A DNA stretch of 64,000 bases. Origin: Pestalotiopsis fici W106-1 (Eukaryota > Ascomycota > Sordariomycetes > Amphisphaeriales > Sporocadaceae). Below are positions 13,184 to 23,576 of this stretch, in pieces. The stretch spans positions 281,210-345,209 of the forward strand of contig NW_006917105.1 of the NCBI RefSeq assembly GCF_000516985.1. Direction: 5' to 3'. Under the pieces are notes generated by a model. That model made no database searches. It saw nothing but the letters and a program-made list of their open reading frames with translations, and was not told the DNA's origin. Numbering within the stretch: the stretch's first letter is position 1; each line of letters begins with the position of its first letter. The position numbers were made by a program, and so were the translations under genes.

Positions 13184-16100
13184 ATGTCCGGCCGAAGCGC
13201 GTACGTGCGCAAGAAGATCACGGAGACAAAATCTAGCAGCGACAAGAATCCTGGCCATCCAAGCACAGCGGATCTAAAGCACCCAGATGTGTCAGGCTCA
13301 CACAGCTTTGACTATGGCGAAGGCTATGTGGAAAACTATATGTCTCCTCCGGGAACAGGATACGGCGCAAATGGCGTGCGTTTTCTCAAGTTCTCAGAGT
13401 CGCCACATCCTGACCTGAGCCACAAGATCCCTATATCAACGACGGGCACCTGGAGCAGTGGCAGCCAGAGCGGCGGAAGTGATGGAGGCAGACGAGACAC
13501 TGGGGCATTTCAACAGCAACAGCAACATCAACAACAACAGCCTGTGCCCATGGACAGCTTCGCCTATGCTCGCGCTAGGAAACCCATTATCCATACCGAG
13601 GACGTCTCTGGCATTGAGCGCTCGGGCTTCAGGAGCGCGATAGACAAGAGGAGTGACGATGTAAGGAGAGGCATCAGCAAGGCCTTCGGTTTCGGGAGGA
13701 GGTCCAAGAAGCAAGCCGATGGCGAGCCACGCACTCACTCGTCGGCTGGCATGTCGATTGCGACTGAATATGGTGCCCACGAATCCGATGACATGCCTCC
13801 CATGCCACCCTTGACCCCATCACAACTCGCGTCTTGGGAATCCCATGATGTTGCCCACCCGCCATCTTCCGAAAGCAGAGGACAGCCTCTTGTGCCTCCT
13901 CCGACGCCTCCATCCACCATTAAGCGCTGGATCGGCGCCGGACGTCCAGTCCAGAATGGAACTAGATTGAGAAAGGATCCCGAGTTGTGGGACCCCAACG
14001 GAGACGTCCTGGTCTACATGGCGCCCCATGGACAGACGCCGCAACCGCAGCCCCTGTTCCGGCTGTCTTCTCACATCATCGAAGCGACGGACAGTAGATT
14101 TCTAATTCAGTTGATGCGACAAGGCGCTACGCATGGCCATGTTCCTATTCCACCGTCGCCGGATACCCCATCCGGATCGGCTCCCCAGAACTTTGGCAGC
14201 CACTCCGAGTCTTGGCACATGGGAAGGGGACATCATGGCGACGGCATGGATGATGCCGAAGGCAATGACCAGATTGCCTACGAGATGTACTTTCCGGCAC
14301 CTTCAGAGCTCAGCAAGTCTGAAGCCCATCGCCACAACATCACGACCCGGAACGTCTTGGCCCTTCTCTATCATGCCTCACTGGTTGGCGTGACATTACA
14401 CCAAGCTCTTTCAGACTTGTACTCGCGGCTTGAAACATACATGCCGCCAGATGTCGACAACATTGGCATCATACTCAATTATCTCTCTGCACGGGCGATT
14501 GATGACTGCCGCAACGACCCGGAGACGGCCATTTCACTTCTTGCCTGGTCTGAGTCGCAGACGATACGCTGGGAGGAAGGGTGGCGCGAGGCATTTCTGC
14601 ACTCTGTTGGCATGTACCCAAGATTGCATGACTGTGCAGACTATAGGCTTGTCACGCCAATCTCACGCGCGCTGCTAGAGCGTGCTTCCCTCGAGACGCA
14701 ACTGCGTGTCCAGGCCGCCGAGGAGCGATTGGCCGACTTTTCCTATGGCGATATCTGGCCTCAGGGAGGACTAATTGCCAACAGCCATGCCAAGGCAGCG
14801 AGTGACCGGTTGCGCAAGTTTTTCATATCACACTATTCCTCGTACTATGGTGAATGGCCGCCGCCGCCGTCTGCAACAGATGACCATTCGGGCGATGGGG
14901 AAGACATTTGGCTTACGAGAAACGTGGCACAAAAGCTCCAGAAGGACTTTGGTGCACTTTACGATTATCTAGTGAACCGCGACATCACTTGGGACGAGTC
15001 GGAAACCCGAAGCAGCAGAAAGTGGGAGATGGTGTCTGAGAGCGGCAACAAGGCCTTTGACGCTGACACTGTTGATTTGCCCATGACCGACCTGCTCATT
15101 GAATGGGACAACCGGTCCAAGTTCCCTCATATACCACATCCATATCCCTTGGTGCCCGACTCGTTCCCTCCGACGAATGCACCCGTGGGCTTGCGGGACA
15201 GAGCCAAGAGGGACAAGCACAAGGGGACCGAAGACCGCGCCGTGGAACGGCGCATCCACTTGGCCTACACTGAAGCGACGAATATATATATCCTTGGTTC
15301 CGACTTTCAGCAGTCTGGACTTATTGATAGCTTTGTCAAGTTTGAAAAGTCGGATCATATTGGAATGCTAGATCCCATGGTCGGTCGCCGCGGTCGCTGG
15401 GTGTTGATCTACGGTATTCTCCAGACTCTGGCCACCATTTCTGTCGACGCTCCCTATGTCCGCTACAAGAAGGATGTGAAATATCACCTGTGTCCGCGAT
15501 TAAAAGGGGTGAGACTTCCACCGTGGAGAGGCGTCGCCAATATCAGTACCGAGCCCGCCCACGAGCTGTCGCATTGCTGGACTACAGCACAAACCTGGAA
15601 TGATAGCAGCGACCAGGAAGCAGCCGACGAACTGAGCCCCATCACAATGATGATGAGCGCCCAAGGCCACCAATTCCCAAACCCCCCGCCGAGTGTGGCT
15701 CGTTCGAGCACGTCGGGGTGGCAGGCCTCGATGCCACCGAGCGGTCGCTCGAGCGCCTTGGGCACTTCTTCGGCCGTGAGTGTCATGTCCGACGATGCGC
15801 GCAGCTTTCGCACTGTCGCAACGTCCATTTACCGGGCCCCGAGTCACGACCGGACAAGGAACAGCAAGTCTGCTGCCACGCCTGCATCGCCAACATCGGC
15901 AGAAGGTGAAGCTGTCAGGCCGCGCGCTTGGTCGCACCGCTCGCGGAGTATAAGTGCAGCACGCAGCGCCGCCGAGGTGGCGGCCATGTCAGTAAAACCG
16001 CTACCGCCCTTGGCCGACCATGTCACTGCCAATGCACCAAGCGGCGGGGGCTTTCTCGATCTCGAAGAGAGTCCCCCTCCAGTTTCTCGGAAGAAGACCA

Positions 16101-16207
16101 ACAGCCGCTCCGTAACTCCGAGGGAAAGGCGGGTGGATGCGGCCGGTACCCCGCCGGTGATAAGGGATTTCGACGAGCTCCACGTCGATGACAATGAGAT
16201 ACCGTGA
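13184..16207 (+). CDS. large conserved-type fungal protein with BTB-like core, function unknown
   Basis: Single-exon gene of 1007 residues starting at the ATG in the context ACCATCATGT. I do not recognise a named family with certainty. N-terminal third: low complexity, with a Gln-rich tract near residues 110-120 and Pro-rich PPMPPLTP and PPPTPPST. A conserved-looking core begins at KRWIGAGRP (about 246). GDVLVYM, PLFRLSSHIIEATDSRF, EMYFPAP (about 366) and TRNVLALLYHASLVG follow in the order and spacing of a BTB/POZ-type domain, then a helical LYSRLETYMP region as in BACK-like segments. The C-terminal 250 residues are Ser/Pro-rich and disordered, with RSRSISAARS. No signal peptide or membrane segment. 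AATAAA follows the stop by about 25 nt. The BTB assignment is inference from pattern only. Confidence 0.85.
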   Translation: MSGRSAYVRKKITETKSSSDKNPGHPSTADLKHPDVSGSHSFDYGEGYVENYMSPPGTGYGANGVRFLKFSESPHPDLSHKIPISTTGTWSSGSQSGGSDGGRRDTGAFQQQQQHQQQQPVPMDSFAYARARKPIIHTEDVSGIERSGFRSAIDKRSDDVRRGISKAFGFGRRSKKQADGEPRTHSSAGMSIATEYGAHESDDMPPMPPLTPSQLASWESHDVAHPPSSESRGQPLVPPPTPPSTIKRWIGAGRPVQNGTRLRKDPELWDPNGDVLVYMAPHGQTPQPQPLFRLSSHIIEATDSRFLIQLMRQGATHGHVPIPPSPDTPSGSAPQNFGSHSESWHMGRGHHGDGMDDAEGNDQIAYEMYFPAPSELSKSEAHRHNITTRNVLALLYHASLVGVTLHQALSDLYSRLETYMPPDVDNIGIILNYLSARAIDDCRNDPETAISLLAWSESQTIRWEEGWREAFLHSVGMYPRLHDCADYRLVTPISRALLERASLETQLRVQAAEERLADFSYGDIWPQGGLIANSHAKAASDRLRKFFISHYSSYYGEWPPPPSATDDHSGDGEDIWLTRNVAQKLQKDFGALYDYLVNRDITWDESETRSSRKWEMVSESGNKAFDADTVDLPMTDLLIEWDNRSKFPHIPHPYPLVPDSFPPTNAPVGLRDRAKRDKHKGTEDRAVERRIHLAYTEATNIYILGSDFQQSGLIDSFVKFEKSDHIGMLDPMVGRRGRWVLIYGILQTLATISVDAPYVRYKKDVKYHLCPRLKGVRLPPWRGVANISTEPAHELSHCWTTAQTWNDSSDQEAADELSPITMMMSAQGHQFPNPPPSVARSSTSGWQASMPPSGRSSALGTSSAVSVMSDDARSFRTVATSIYRAPSHDRTRNSKSAATPASPTSAEGEAVRPRAWSHRSRSISAARSAAEVAAMSVKPLPPLADHVTANAPSGGGFLDLEESPPPVSRKKTNSRSVTPRERRVDAAGTPPVIRDFDELHVDDNEIP

Positions 16208-17402
16208 TTGTTGCTTGCGAAACTTTATGTGAATAAAGTAGCATTCATTCCAATACATGGTTTCCGAGGAGACTCGCCAAGGCAGGACTTTTCACATTTT
16301 GACTCTATATTAAGCAATGCCCTATAGAAGAGTACATTTGATAGATGTGTAATTCGAAAAGGGAGCAACAACACCCCATCGGCATAAATGCACAAAAGAG
16401 AGGGCAAGGACGAGAGGGGAATTCATGATAGATGTTGTCAGTACAATATTATTCTGTGCAGAGGCGAATAGCCTAGGATAGACAATAAAGAAGGAGACAT
16501 GTCTTCTAGGTCTTGAGAACTGTTTCTAGTCTCAGTGATTGATATGCAGGGTATTTATAGCTGTGGGTTTATGTTATGCAAAACGGATTGGAATATCATG
16601 TCCACACAAAACAAGTGAATCCAGTCCGTCTTTATCCACACCAGGCTTCGATATCTTAAGCTTATCATCAATCATAAAAAGAACATGACATGGTCTCTGA
16701 AATGGTGATGTCATGGGGTTTTCGCTTGTATACTGCTACGCTACCTTGATGCCTCTCAACCACCCCGTATTAAAGGTCCAGGATTATGATTCAAGGCGCT
16801 GATTTATTATCATGATCCGAGGCCAAACGGATGTAGGACCGGAATGTGCATACGTACTACTTATCAAGAATAGGTGATCCGGCTTGTTTTTTCAAAATTT
16901 GTGACCGACGGTGTTGTGTAACTTGAAAAGGGTGTTTGCGATAAGCCCCGCCAACCTCCCTTGCTTAGTACTGTACGTTAAGGTAGCGAGTCCCCGCCTC
17001 CAGTTTGCCAGGCTCCATTTCCCCCATCTGCTCCCCCCTGGGCCCTGTGGCCAAGGCTCGTTTCCCGCATTTGCATGCTGCTAAAGTGACTGCTAACTGA
17101 TCCCGCCAACCTGCTGCTGCTGCTGCTTGCTGCATGGCGGGTCGGTCAGGGCAAGCACAAAAAAGTCCCGCGAGGGCCGCGAGGGGGGAAACCGTGAATT
17201 TTGGGGGGGTGATTTCGGTGACTTTGATGCTGTGGATTCCCATTGATCCTTGGCCAGACCACGCCGATCAAAGTCCTGTTCGCGTTAATCATCCCGAAAT
17301 CATACAGGGTCTGTTTTTGCCTCTCCTGTTCTGTGCCTGGTCAACCATAGATACTAGTACAGTTCAAAGAGCAGGATCTCGGCAACGTCCGCAGCAGATA
17401 GA
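16208..17402. other. intergenic
   Basis: 3' flank of the preceding gene (AATAAA near 16231) and distal upstream region of the gamma-glutamyltranspeptidase gene. No coding region recognised. It is bounded on the right by a MITE-like insertion. Confidence 0.5.
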
Positions 17403-17648
17403 TACGCAAGACAGGGTACTACGGGAACGGATAGAATCACGGTGATATGATGTCTACTGTACTCACCGTGTCTAGCCCACTTTAGCATACCTTAGCGGAC
17501 TATTCTATCTGTGTTGCGTGGTATCCTTGAAGTACCGTGAAAATAAAGGATGTGGGATTGTACTCTGTATTGGGTAAAATTCGGTGAGTGCACAGTACCT
17601 ACAGCAGACATCACGGTGATTCTATCCGTTCCCGGTACTACTACGCAA
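17403..17648. mobile_element. MITE-like element with terminal inverted repeats
   Basis: About 232 bp (17410-17641) flanked by the direct repeat TACGCAA at 17403-17409 and 17642-17648. The two ends are inverted copies: CGGGAACGGATAGAATCAC on the left (from about 17422) is matched on the opposite strand at the right end (up to about 17634). The similarity continues inward through GATGTCT.CTGTA and CTCACCG with small indels, so the arms are about 50 nt. There is no open frame inside. Short length, long terminal inverted repeats and a 7-bp candidate target duplication fit a non-autonomous DNA transposon; the superfamily is not determined. It sits about 220 bp before the next gene's ATG. Confidence 0.7.
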
Positions 17649-17708
17649 TGGCATAGTCCGAATGCGCAATTAATCGGCCGGTTGATGAACAGGGTATACA
17701 CCAGGTTG

Positions 17709-17715
17709 TATAAAT
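17709..17715 (+). promoter_or_regulatory. TATA box of gamma-glutamyltranspeptidase gene
   Basis: TATAAAT, 155 bp before the predicted ATG and about 60 bp after the MITE-like element. It is followed by a pyrimidine-rich leader. Confidence 0.45.
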
Positions 17716-17869
17716 CAGGCAGCGTCCACCTGCCGACAACCTAACTCCGAGCCTCTCCCTTTCTCACTCTGTCCGTTCTCACTGTCGCCGGCACTTTCGG
17801 TTCGATTTGCAGGAATCCTACCCAAGGTATTTCCCAAGGCTCCCTCTCGTGTGTCTTGACTCTTCCGCC

Positions 17870-19555
17870 ATGTTGGGCAATCGCCGTCTCACTGCCCTCC
17901 TGGCAGGGTGCTTGCCGCTGCTTCCCACCAGCGCCAACCCCATCTCAAGCCAAGAGCCAAAGTTGGGTGCCGTTGCCTCTGAGAATGCCGTCTGCAGTCA
18001 AATCGGCATCCAGCTCCTCAAGGATGGAGGCAATGCCGCCGACGCCTTGGTGGGCACCGTCTTGTGTGTCGGTGTCATCGGCATGCAGCACAGTGGAATT
18101 GGAGGCGGTGGCTTCATGCTTGTCCGGAGCAGCAACGGGAGCTACGAGTTCATTGATTTCCGCGAGGTGGCACCCGCTGCCGCTTTCCAGGACATGTACG
18201 TCAACAACACCGATGCCAGCTTGTATGGCGGTCTCGCCAGCGGAGTGCCTGGCGAGCTGCGCGGTCTCGAGCACCTGCACAAGAAGTACGGCAAACTGCC
18301 CTGGGAGTATGTAGTGAAGCCTGCCATCAAGGTTGCCCGCTATGGCTTCAGGGTCAACGAGGACCAGGTCCGCTACATGAACTCCGTGTCTGGAAGCTTC
18401 TTCACCGACGACCCCTCATGGGCCATTGACTTTGCCCCCCACGGTCGCAGGGTGCAACTCAACGACACCATGACCCGCAAGCGCTATGCCGACACTCTCG
18501 AGGTCATCTCCAAGGAAGGCGCCGATGCCTTTTACACTGGGGCCATCGCCAATGCCACCATCTCGGCTCTGAGGAACTCCAACGGAACCATGACGCTGGA
18601 AGACCTGGCAAACTACACAGTTGCCCTGCGAGAGCCCTCTGCCATTGACTACCGCGGCTATAAGCTGACCAGCTGCGGTGCACCCGCTGGTGGTTCCGTG
18701 GCCCTCAGTGCTCTCAACATTGTGAGCGGCTACTCGGGATTTGGCGACCCTGCCCAGATCAACCTCACTACCCACCGCATTGACGAGGCCATGCGGTTTG
18801 CATATGGACAGAGGACCCTGTTGGGTGATCCCTCCTTTGTCAACGGCACCTTGGAGTACCAAAAGTCCATGCTTTCCGAGGCTACAGGTGCAGAGGTCCG
18901 ATCCAAGATCTTGGACTACACTACGCAAAATGTTTCGGCGTACGACCCTTCGGGCTACGAGAGTCTCGAGACCCCTGGCACCAGCTACGTCGCTACTGCC
19001 GATGCGAGCGGCCTCTCCATCAGTCTCACAACGACCATCAACACCTTGTACGGATCGCAGGTCATGGTCCCCGAGACGGGAGTCATTATGAACAACGAGA
19101 TGAACGACTTCTCCATCCCTGGAAGCTCGAACGCTTTTGGCTATATCCCCAGCGAGGCCAACTATATTGTTCCGGGTAAGCGACCGCTGTCGTCCATCTC
19201 TCCAACCATTGTCGAGACGCCTGAGGGTCGTCTCTACCTCATTGTCGGATCCGCTGGTGGTAGCCGCATCATCACGGCAACGATTCAGAATATCCACCAT
19301 GTGCTAGACCAGAATATGACGGCGCCCGAGGCCTTGGCCCAGCCGAGACTGCACGACCAGCTCGTGCCAAACCTGGTCTCGTTCGAGTATGCGTACGACA
19401 ACAGCACTGTTGCGTACATGAAGAGCCTCGGTCACAATGTTACCTGGGTCGCACCGGGTTCCAGCACGGCCCAGGCGGTGAGACTGCTGGCCAATGGTAC
19501 ATTCGAGGCGGCAGGAGAGCCGAGACAGGTGAACTCGGGTGGCTTTGCCATTTAA
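17870..19555 (+). CDS. secreted gamma-glutamyltranspeptidase
   Basis: Ntn-hydrolase that cleaves or transfers the gamma-glutamyl group of glutathione and related peptides. Intronless, 561 residues from the ATG at 17870; the frame before it opens only with TTG. A signal peptide (RRLTALLAGCLPLLPTSAN) suggests the secretory route, and there are many N-glycosylation sequons. Family blocks: GAVASENAVCSQIG, DGGNAADALVGT, GIGGGGFMLV and the self-cleavage site PGTSYVATAD, where T371 would be the new N-terminus and nucleophile of the small subunit (residues 371-561). PLSSISPTIV and a Gly-rich VGSAGGSRIITA complete the glutamyl-binding region. Length and block order are typical and no key residue is missing. 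An AAATAAA follows the stop. Confidence 0.95.
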   Translation: MLGNRRLTALLAGCLPLLPTSANPISSQEPKLGAVASENAVCSQIGIQLLKDGGNAADALVGTVLCVGVIGMQHSGIGGGGFMLVRSSNGSYEFIDFREVAPAAAFQDMYVNNTDASLYGGLASGVPGELRGLEHLHKKYGKLPWEYVVKPAIKVARYGFRVNEDQVRYMNSVSGSFFTDDPSWAIDFAPHGRRVQLNDTMTRKRYADTLEVISKEGADAFYTGAIANATISALRNSNGTMTLEDLANYTVALREPSAIDYRGYKLTSCGAPAGGSVALSALNIVSGYSGFGDPAQINLTTHRIDEAMRFAYGQRTLLGDPSFVNGTLEYQKSMLSEATGAEVRSKILDYTTQNVSAYDPSGYESLETPGTSYVATADASGLSISLTTTINTLYGSQVMVPETGVIMNNEMNDFSIPGSSNAFGYIPSEANYIVPGKRPLSSISPTIVETPEGRLYLIVGSAGGSRIITATIQNIHHVLDQNMTAPEALAQPRLHDQLVPNLVSFEYAYDNSTVAYMKSLGHNVTWVAPGSSTAQAVRLLANGTFEAAGEPRQVNSGGFAI

Positions 19556-20161
19556 ACACGCAAATAAAGAAATGGCACCGTAATCTAAGATAATGATAAT
19601 TGTACATAGGAGTTAATGGTACGGTAATTCAAAGATCTGTATAAATGTATTGTAGGTCACCCCAACATCAAAAGAACGTGCAATGTGTCTGGCGCGACTG
19701 ACTGCTCCATCGTATTATTCTCTCATGTTTGTTCAGGTATACTATATACAGGCAGTATATCTCGTCTATATTGACTCCACTCTTCTGACCTGTGAGCAGC
19801 GCATATCCTCCTCGCAAGTTCAATCAGGACACACCTACATATCTCCACAGCCGGGGCCCATTGTGAATGTAAAGTCAGCGTTTTCTGCCAATTGTCAGCC
19901 TTCCAATTCGTAATTCGGGACCCGCGGGACCGTTTTTCATGATCCTTCACCCCGCTCACCACGGCCCAAACTGGCCTAGACGGGGGTATTTATATTCTGA
20001 CCCGCTAGGATATGACCAGACGCCGAGATCCGAGATCACGTGACTGAAACTCGTCCGCCAGATCCGATGTCTTGCTTCGGCATTCACTCCCGGAGAGACT
20101 CTTGACTCTGAAATCTGGAGTCACCGAGCACGTTGGTATACAGTTCGGTACCGACATCGCG
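19556..20161. other. intergenic, transcription factor promoter
   Basis: 3' flank of the gamma-glutamyltranspeptidase gene and upstream region of the Zn2Cys6 gene. No coding region or repeat recognised. Confidence 0.5.
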
Positions 20162-22783
20162 ATGTCTTCCACTGACGGCGACCTGCTGCCAAGACAGTCA
20201 AGGACTTGTAACCACTGCAAGGGCCGAAAAGTTCGATGTGTTTGTGAGCAGTCCACCTAGTCCCACAATGCATATACTCGTTCGGCTCGGCTTTCGACTG
20301 CTGACCCTGAATTCTAGTTCAGACAAGCACATCAGCATGTAACAGCTGCATAGTAGGTTTCGTTGGTAGTTGTGTCATTTTTGTGTGGAATTAAACTTAT
20401 TTCCGTGGTCAGAAACGAAAGATTCCGTGCGAATTCAGTAACACCAAGCGACTACTTAGGCGGTCGACTCCTACTGCTACTTCTACCACACTACCGGGTC
20501 TGCAAACCACAATATGCACCCCCTTGCTGTATTTGTACTTGGGCTGGACTAATGTTAATTATAGAACCCGCCCCCACAAGGCAGGTCTGTTCAGCCTCGA
20601 ATGACACATTATACATTGACCGTATACTCGAAAACCCCGGCCTCGCTGGAGTGCCCCTGAATGATGAATGCATTTTCAAGGTGAGCCGTCCAACCAAAAG
20701 ACGCGTGCCGTGCTAACTAGCGTGATTTTTTTTTTTCAGACATACGATGGCCATTGTGAGTTCTTCTTCATCAGTAGTTCGGTCTCGGACGGCGAAATTG
20801 ATCTCTTGTGTAGTGACGAGCTCAAATCTGGCCGTATTCACGGAAAGCAGGCTACGTCTCATCTCACAACGCCTCGGCCATAATCAAGTCCGGGACCTGG
20901 TCGAAAAGATATGGGAATTAATCAAGGAGAGAGGTTGCAAAAACGAAAGAAATCCTCTGTTTACTGCACCCCAAGATATGTCTACCGCACCATGTGTACT
21001 CCCGCCGGATGAGGCTGCCGGCTACATCAAGGCGTACTTTGAATGTGTACATCCTCTTTATCCTTTTCTCGACCGACGAGAGTTTGAGAGGAAAGCCGCC
21101 CTTCCAAATTTGATCGAGGTTCTGGCAGAGCAACCAGCATTTTCGTCAGTCTGCTATCTGCTGTCTTGCTAAACACCAAGTCTCAAGACTAACAATTGGC
21201 GGACATAGTGCTCTGTATCATGCAGTTCTCGCGATTGGCTGCCAGAATATCGCCGATGTCTCTTTTGACCCTGGAGTGGGAAGATCGTGGCAGATCTTTC
21301 GAGTCTCCTTGGCAATATTGCCACGAATCTTGACTCATCCCGACTCGGAACCGGATCTACAGGTAAGCCAGTATCCTCTCTCAAATGCAGAGATTTCATT
21401 CTACTCACAAGAAGCAGGCGGTCACTGCCATGGTAAGCATGAATAATTCCGAACAATACAGCCTACCCATTTCCTGATTGTGTCTCTTGTTGTTCTAGGC
21501 CATCTTTGGAATGAATATCCCCGGCATGCAAGTAGATGAGTTGTTCATTGAAGCAGTGCGCAAAGCGGCCCGAATTGGGTGCCATCGAGTCATCAAAAGA
21601 CGTGGCTTGGATCCTGTCTCCTGCTATAAAACCTTTTGGGTCATTTATATCTTGGAACGCATGCTCTGTTTCGTCTTCGGTCTAAGCCCGGTAAGCAGAC
21701 GATCTCCCAGCTAGGTTTGAGCATTGCAGAGATTGACCTTGGTTTCAAGTTGCTCTCCGACTATGATATCGGCTGTCCTCTACCCGAGACACCCGAATCG
21801 AATGTAGACGGCGTCAACTTCTTCCTCATAGCTGTGAGGTGCGGGAGAATCATGTCGAAAGCGTATCAAACGCTGTTCTCGGTCAGTGCCACGATGAAAA
21901 CTACGGAGCAGTATTTCGCGGCCATTGATGCCATTAAGAGCGACCTGAGCCGGTGGAACTACTCGATACCAGCCAAGTTTCGACCTGGTATGCCGTTTCA
22001 TTCTGGAAATGGGTGGGAGACCCTCTCGTTTCTCAGGATACATTACATGTATCACGCTCTCAACATCTCCCTTTGCCGGCTGGAGTTGCACGTTGGCGTC
22101 GACCAGAGTACCCAGCGCATGAATGACACGCGGAAGCAACTCATGAACACGGCGCGGACGGTTCTAGATCTAACGACATTTATTGAGCTCAAACCTTCAA
22201 CGCCAATGTGGTAAGTCAAATCTCGCACCTTCAAGGAGCCAACCCAAAGCTTATCTTCTCCAGGATAATGTGTGCCATTCCGGCGTCGGCAATGCTCATC
22301 CTCTTCGACTTTGTTATCCACAACCCCACCCATATCGAGACGGACACGAATTTGAAGCTCTTGGATACGGCAGCCGGCTTTTTTGGGCGGCTACAATACG
22401 CGACTGGCGGTTCGTTTCCGTCCATGATCATGTCCGGCTTTGCCCACATTGCAAGCGATTATGTACGCCGGTCACGTGCTGCAAACGGCTCTTCTGTTGC
22501 GGCTTCTGCTACAGCAAGGTCATCAGGCACGCCAGGGAACCAACCAATCGCGCCACAATTGACCGCATCCATGCCTCCGTCGATCCCCAACTTTGCGGCC
22601 AGCACGGGCAACGTCAACTTGAATGGACTGCCGCCCAAGGAGTCAGCACCAAGCCTGGACGTTTACAGCTCTTCAGGACCACTATTTTATCCCATCGAGG
22701 AGGGCGATTATACCATGAACGACGACCTCTTTGCAGGATTCAATTTTGCGAATTTCTTTGAGCCTGTGATTCCCGAGTTCTAG
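20162..22783 (+). CDS. Zn2Cys6 fungal transcription factor
   Basis: Predicted exons: 20162-20243, 20318-20352, 20413-20497, 20565-20680, 20740-20807, 20851-21144, 21209-21362, 21418-21432, 21499-21690, 21750-22210, 22264-22783; about 673 residues. The binuclear zinc cluster is split over three exons: CNHCKGRKVRC, then ACNSCI, then KRKIPC, giving the six cysteines. The middle region fits the fungal-specific regulatory domain (YFECVHPLYPFLDRREFE, ALYHAVLAIGCQ, YKTFWVIYILERMLCFVFG, LLSDYDIGCPLPE). A 15-nt micro-exon encodes AVTAM. The C-terminus is Ser/Pro-rich and acidic (FAGFNFANFFEPVIPEF), as in activation domains. Weak points: the intron after exon 3 uses a GTCTGC donor, and exons 5-6 need a 43-nt intron or a frameshift. 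GH27, P450 and GH43 genes follow, so it may be a local regulator. Confidence 0.85.
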
Positions 22784-23576
22784 TCATGTATATGTACCCA
22801 TGTATGTAAAACAAGCCGCATCGTGCTAGCGACTTTCAAGTATTCATCCTCGCCCCATATGTTTCCCGTTGCGACTGGCCAAAATATATGTTTGCGTTTC
22901 CAGCATCGATAATTATATTTGCGCTCCACTTGCTCCGCATCATGTGCGTGTCAGCAGTAATGATACCCCGAGGACTTGATTGTGACAGGAATGCAATGTG
23001 GGGACAGGGAAGAGACCGTAGGAATATTATAGCGGCCTCGGAAGTGCGGCCCATGTCTTCGGAGGCTCTATACTTGAACATCGTCCCGAAAAAAACGACA
23101 CAACTAGGCCGAATCTGTTTCAATATTGTGCTCCTGATGGAATTTGGGTAATTCAATTGATTAGTCGTATGGAAAGCCACTCTACCAGTACCCTACTGAA
23201 CCAATCTGAATTCTCCCGAAAATCCGGTCGACTACGGTTTGGAATAGGGCATCCATCCACCCGGGACCTGACCCGACACTCAGGCAGTTAGGTCCGGAAT
23301 AAACTAGATGATGCAAGTTTTTTTTCTTGCAAAGAACTACAAGCTTAGCTTCTATTGCACCAAAATCACCCTTGCATGCATGAATGATGCTTGTAAAATT
23401 TGACTGCCGGTGTATCTCGAGGCAAGTTAAATCGGACTGCTTGATCATAGTTCAAATGGACTGTTCTGCCCAGAATAGATAAAGACAGTTTTCCCTGTCG
23501 ATTTTGATGATATTACTGAACGCTGGTACATAACAGGGCTGGATCTCGATCAACACCGTACACCACCTCCATCACT
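22784..23576. other. intergenic, GH27 gene promoter
   Basis: About 790 bp between two + strand genes, AT-rich with a T-tract near 23318. No coding region recognised. Confidence 0.5.

Noticed and set aside
18416..19300. 294-codon minus frame inside the gamma-glutamyltranspeptidase gene
   Set aside because: Antisense shadow of a strongly biased coding sequence.
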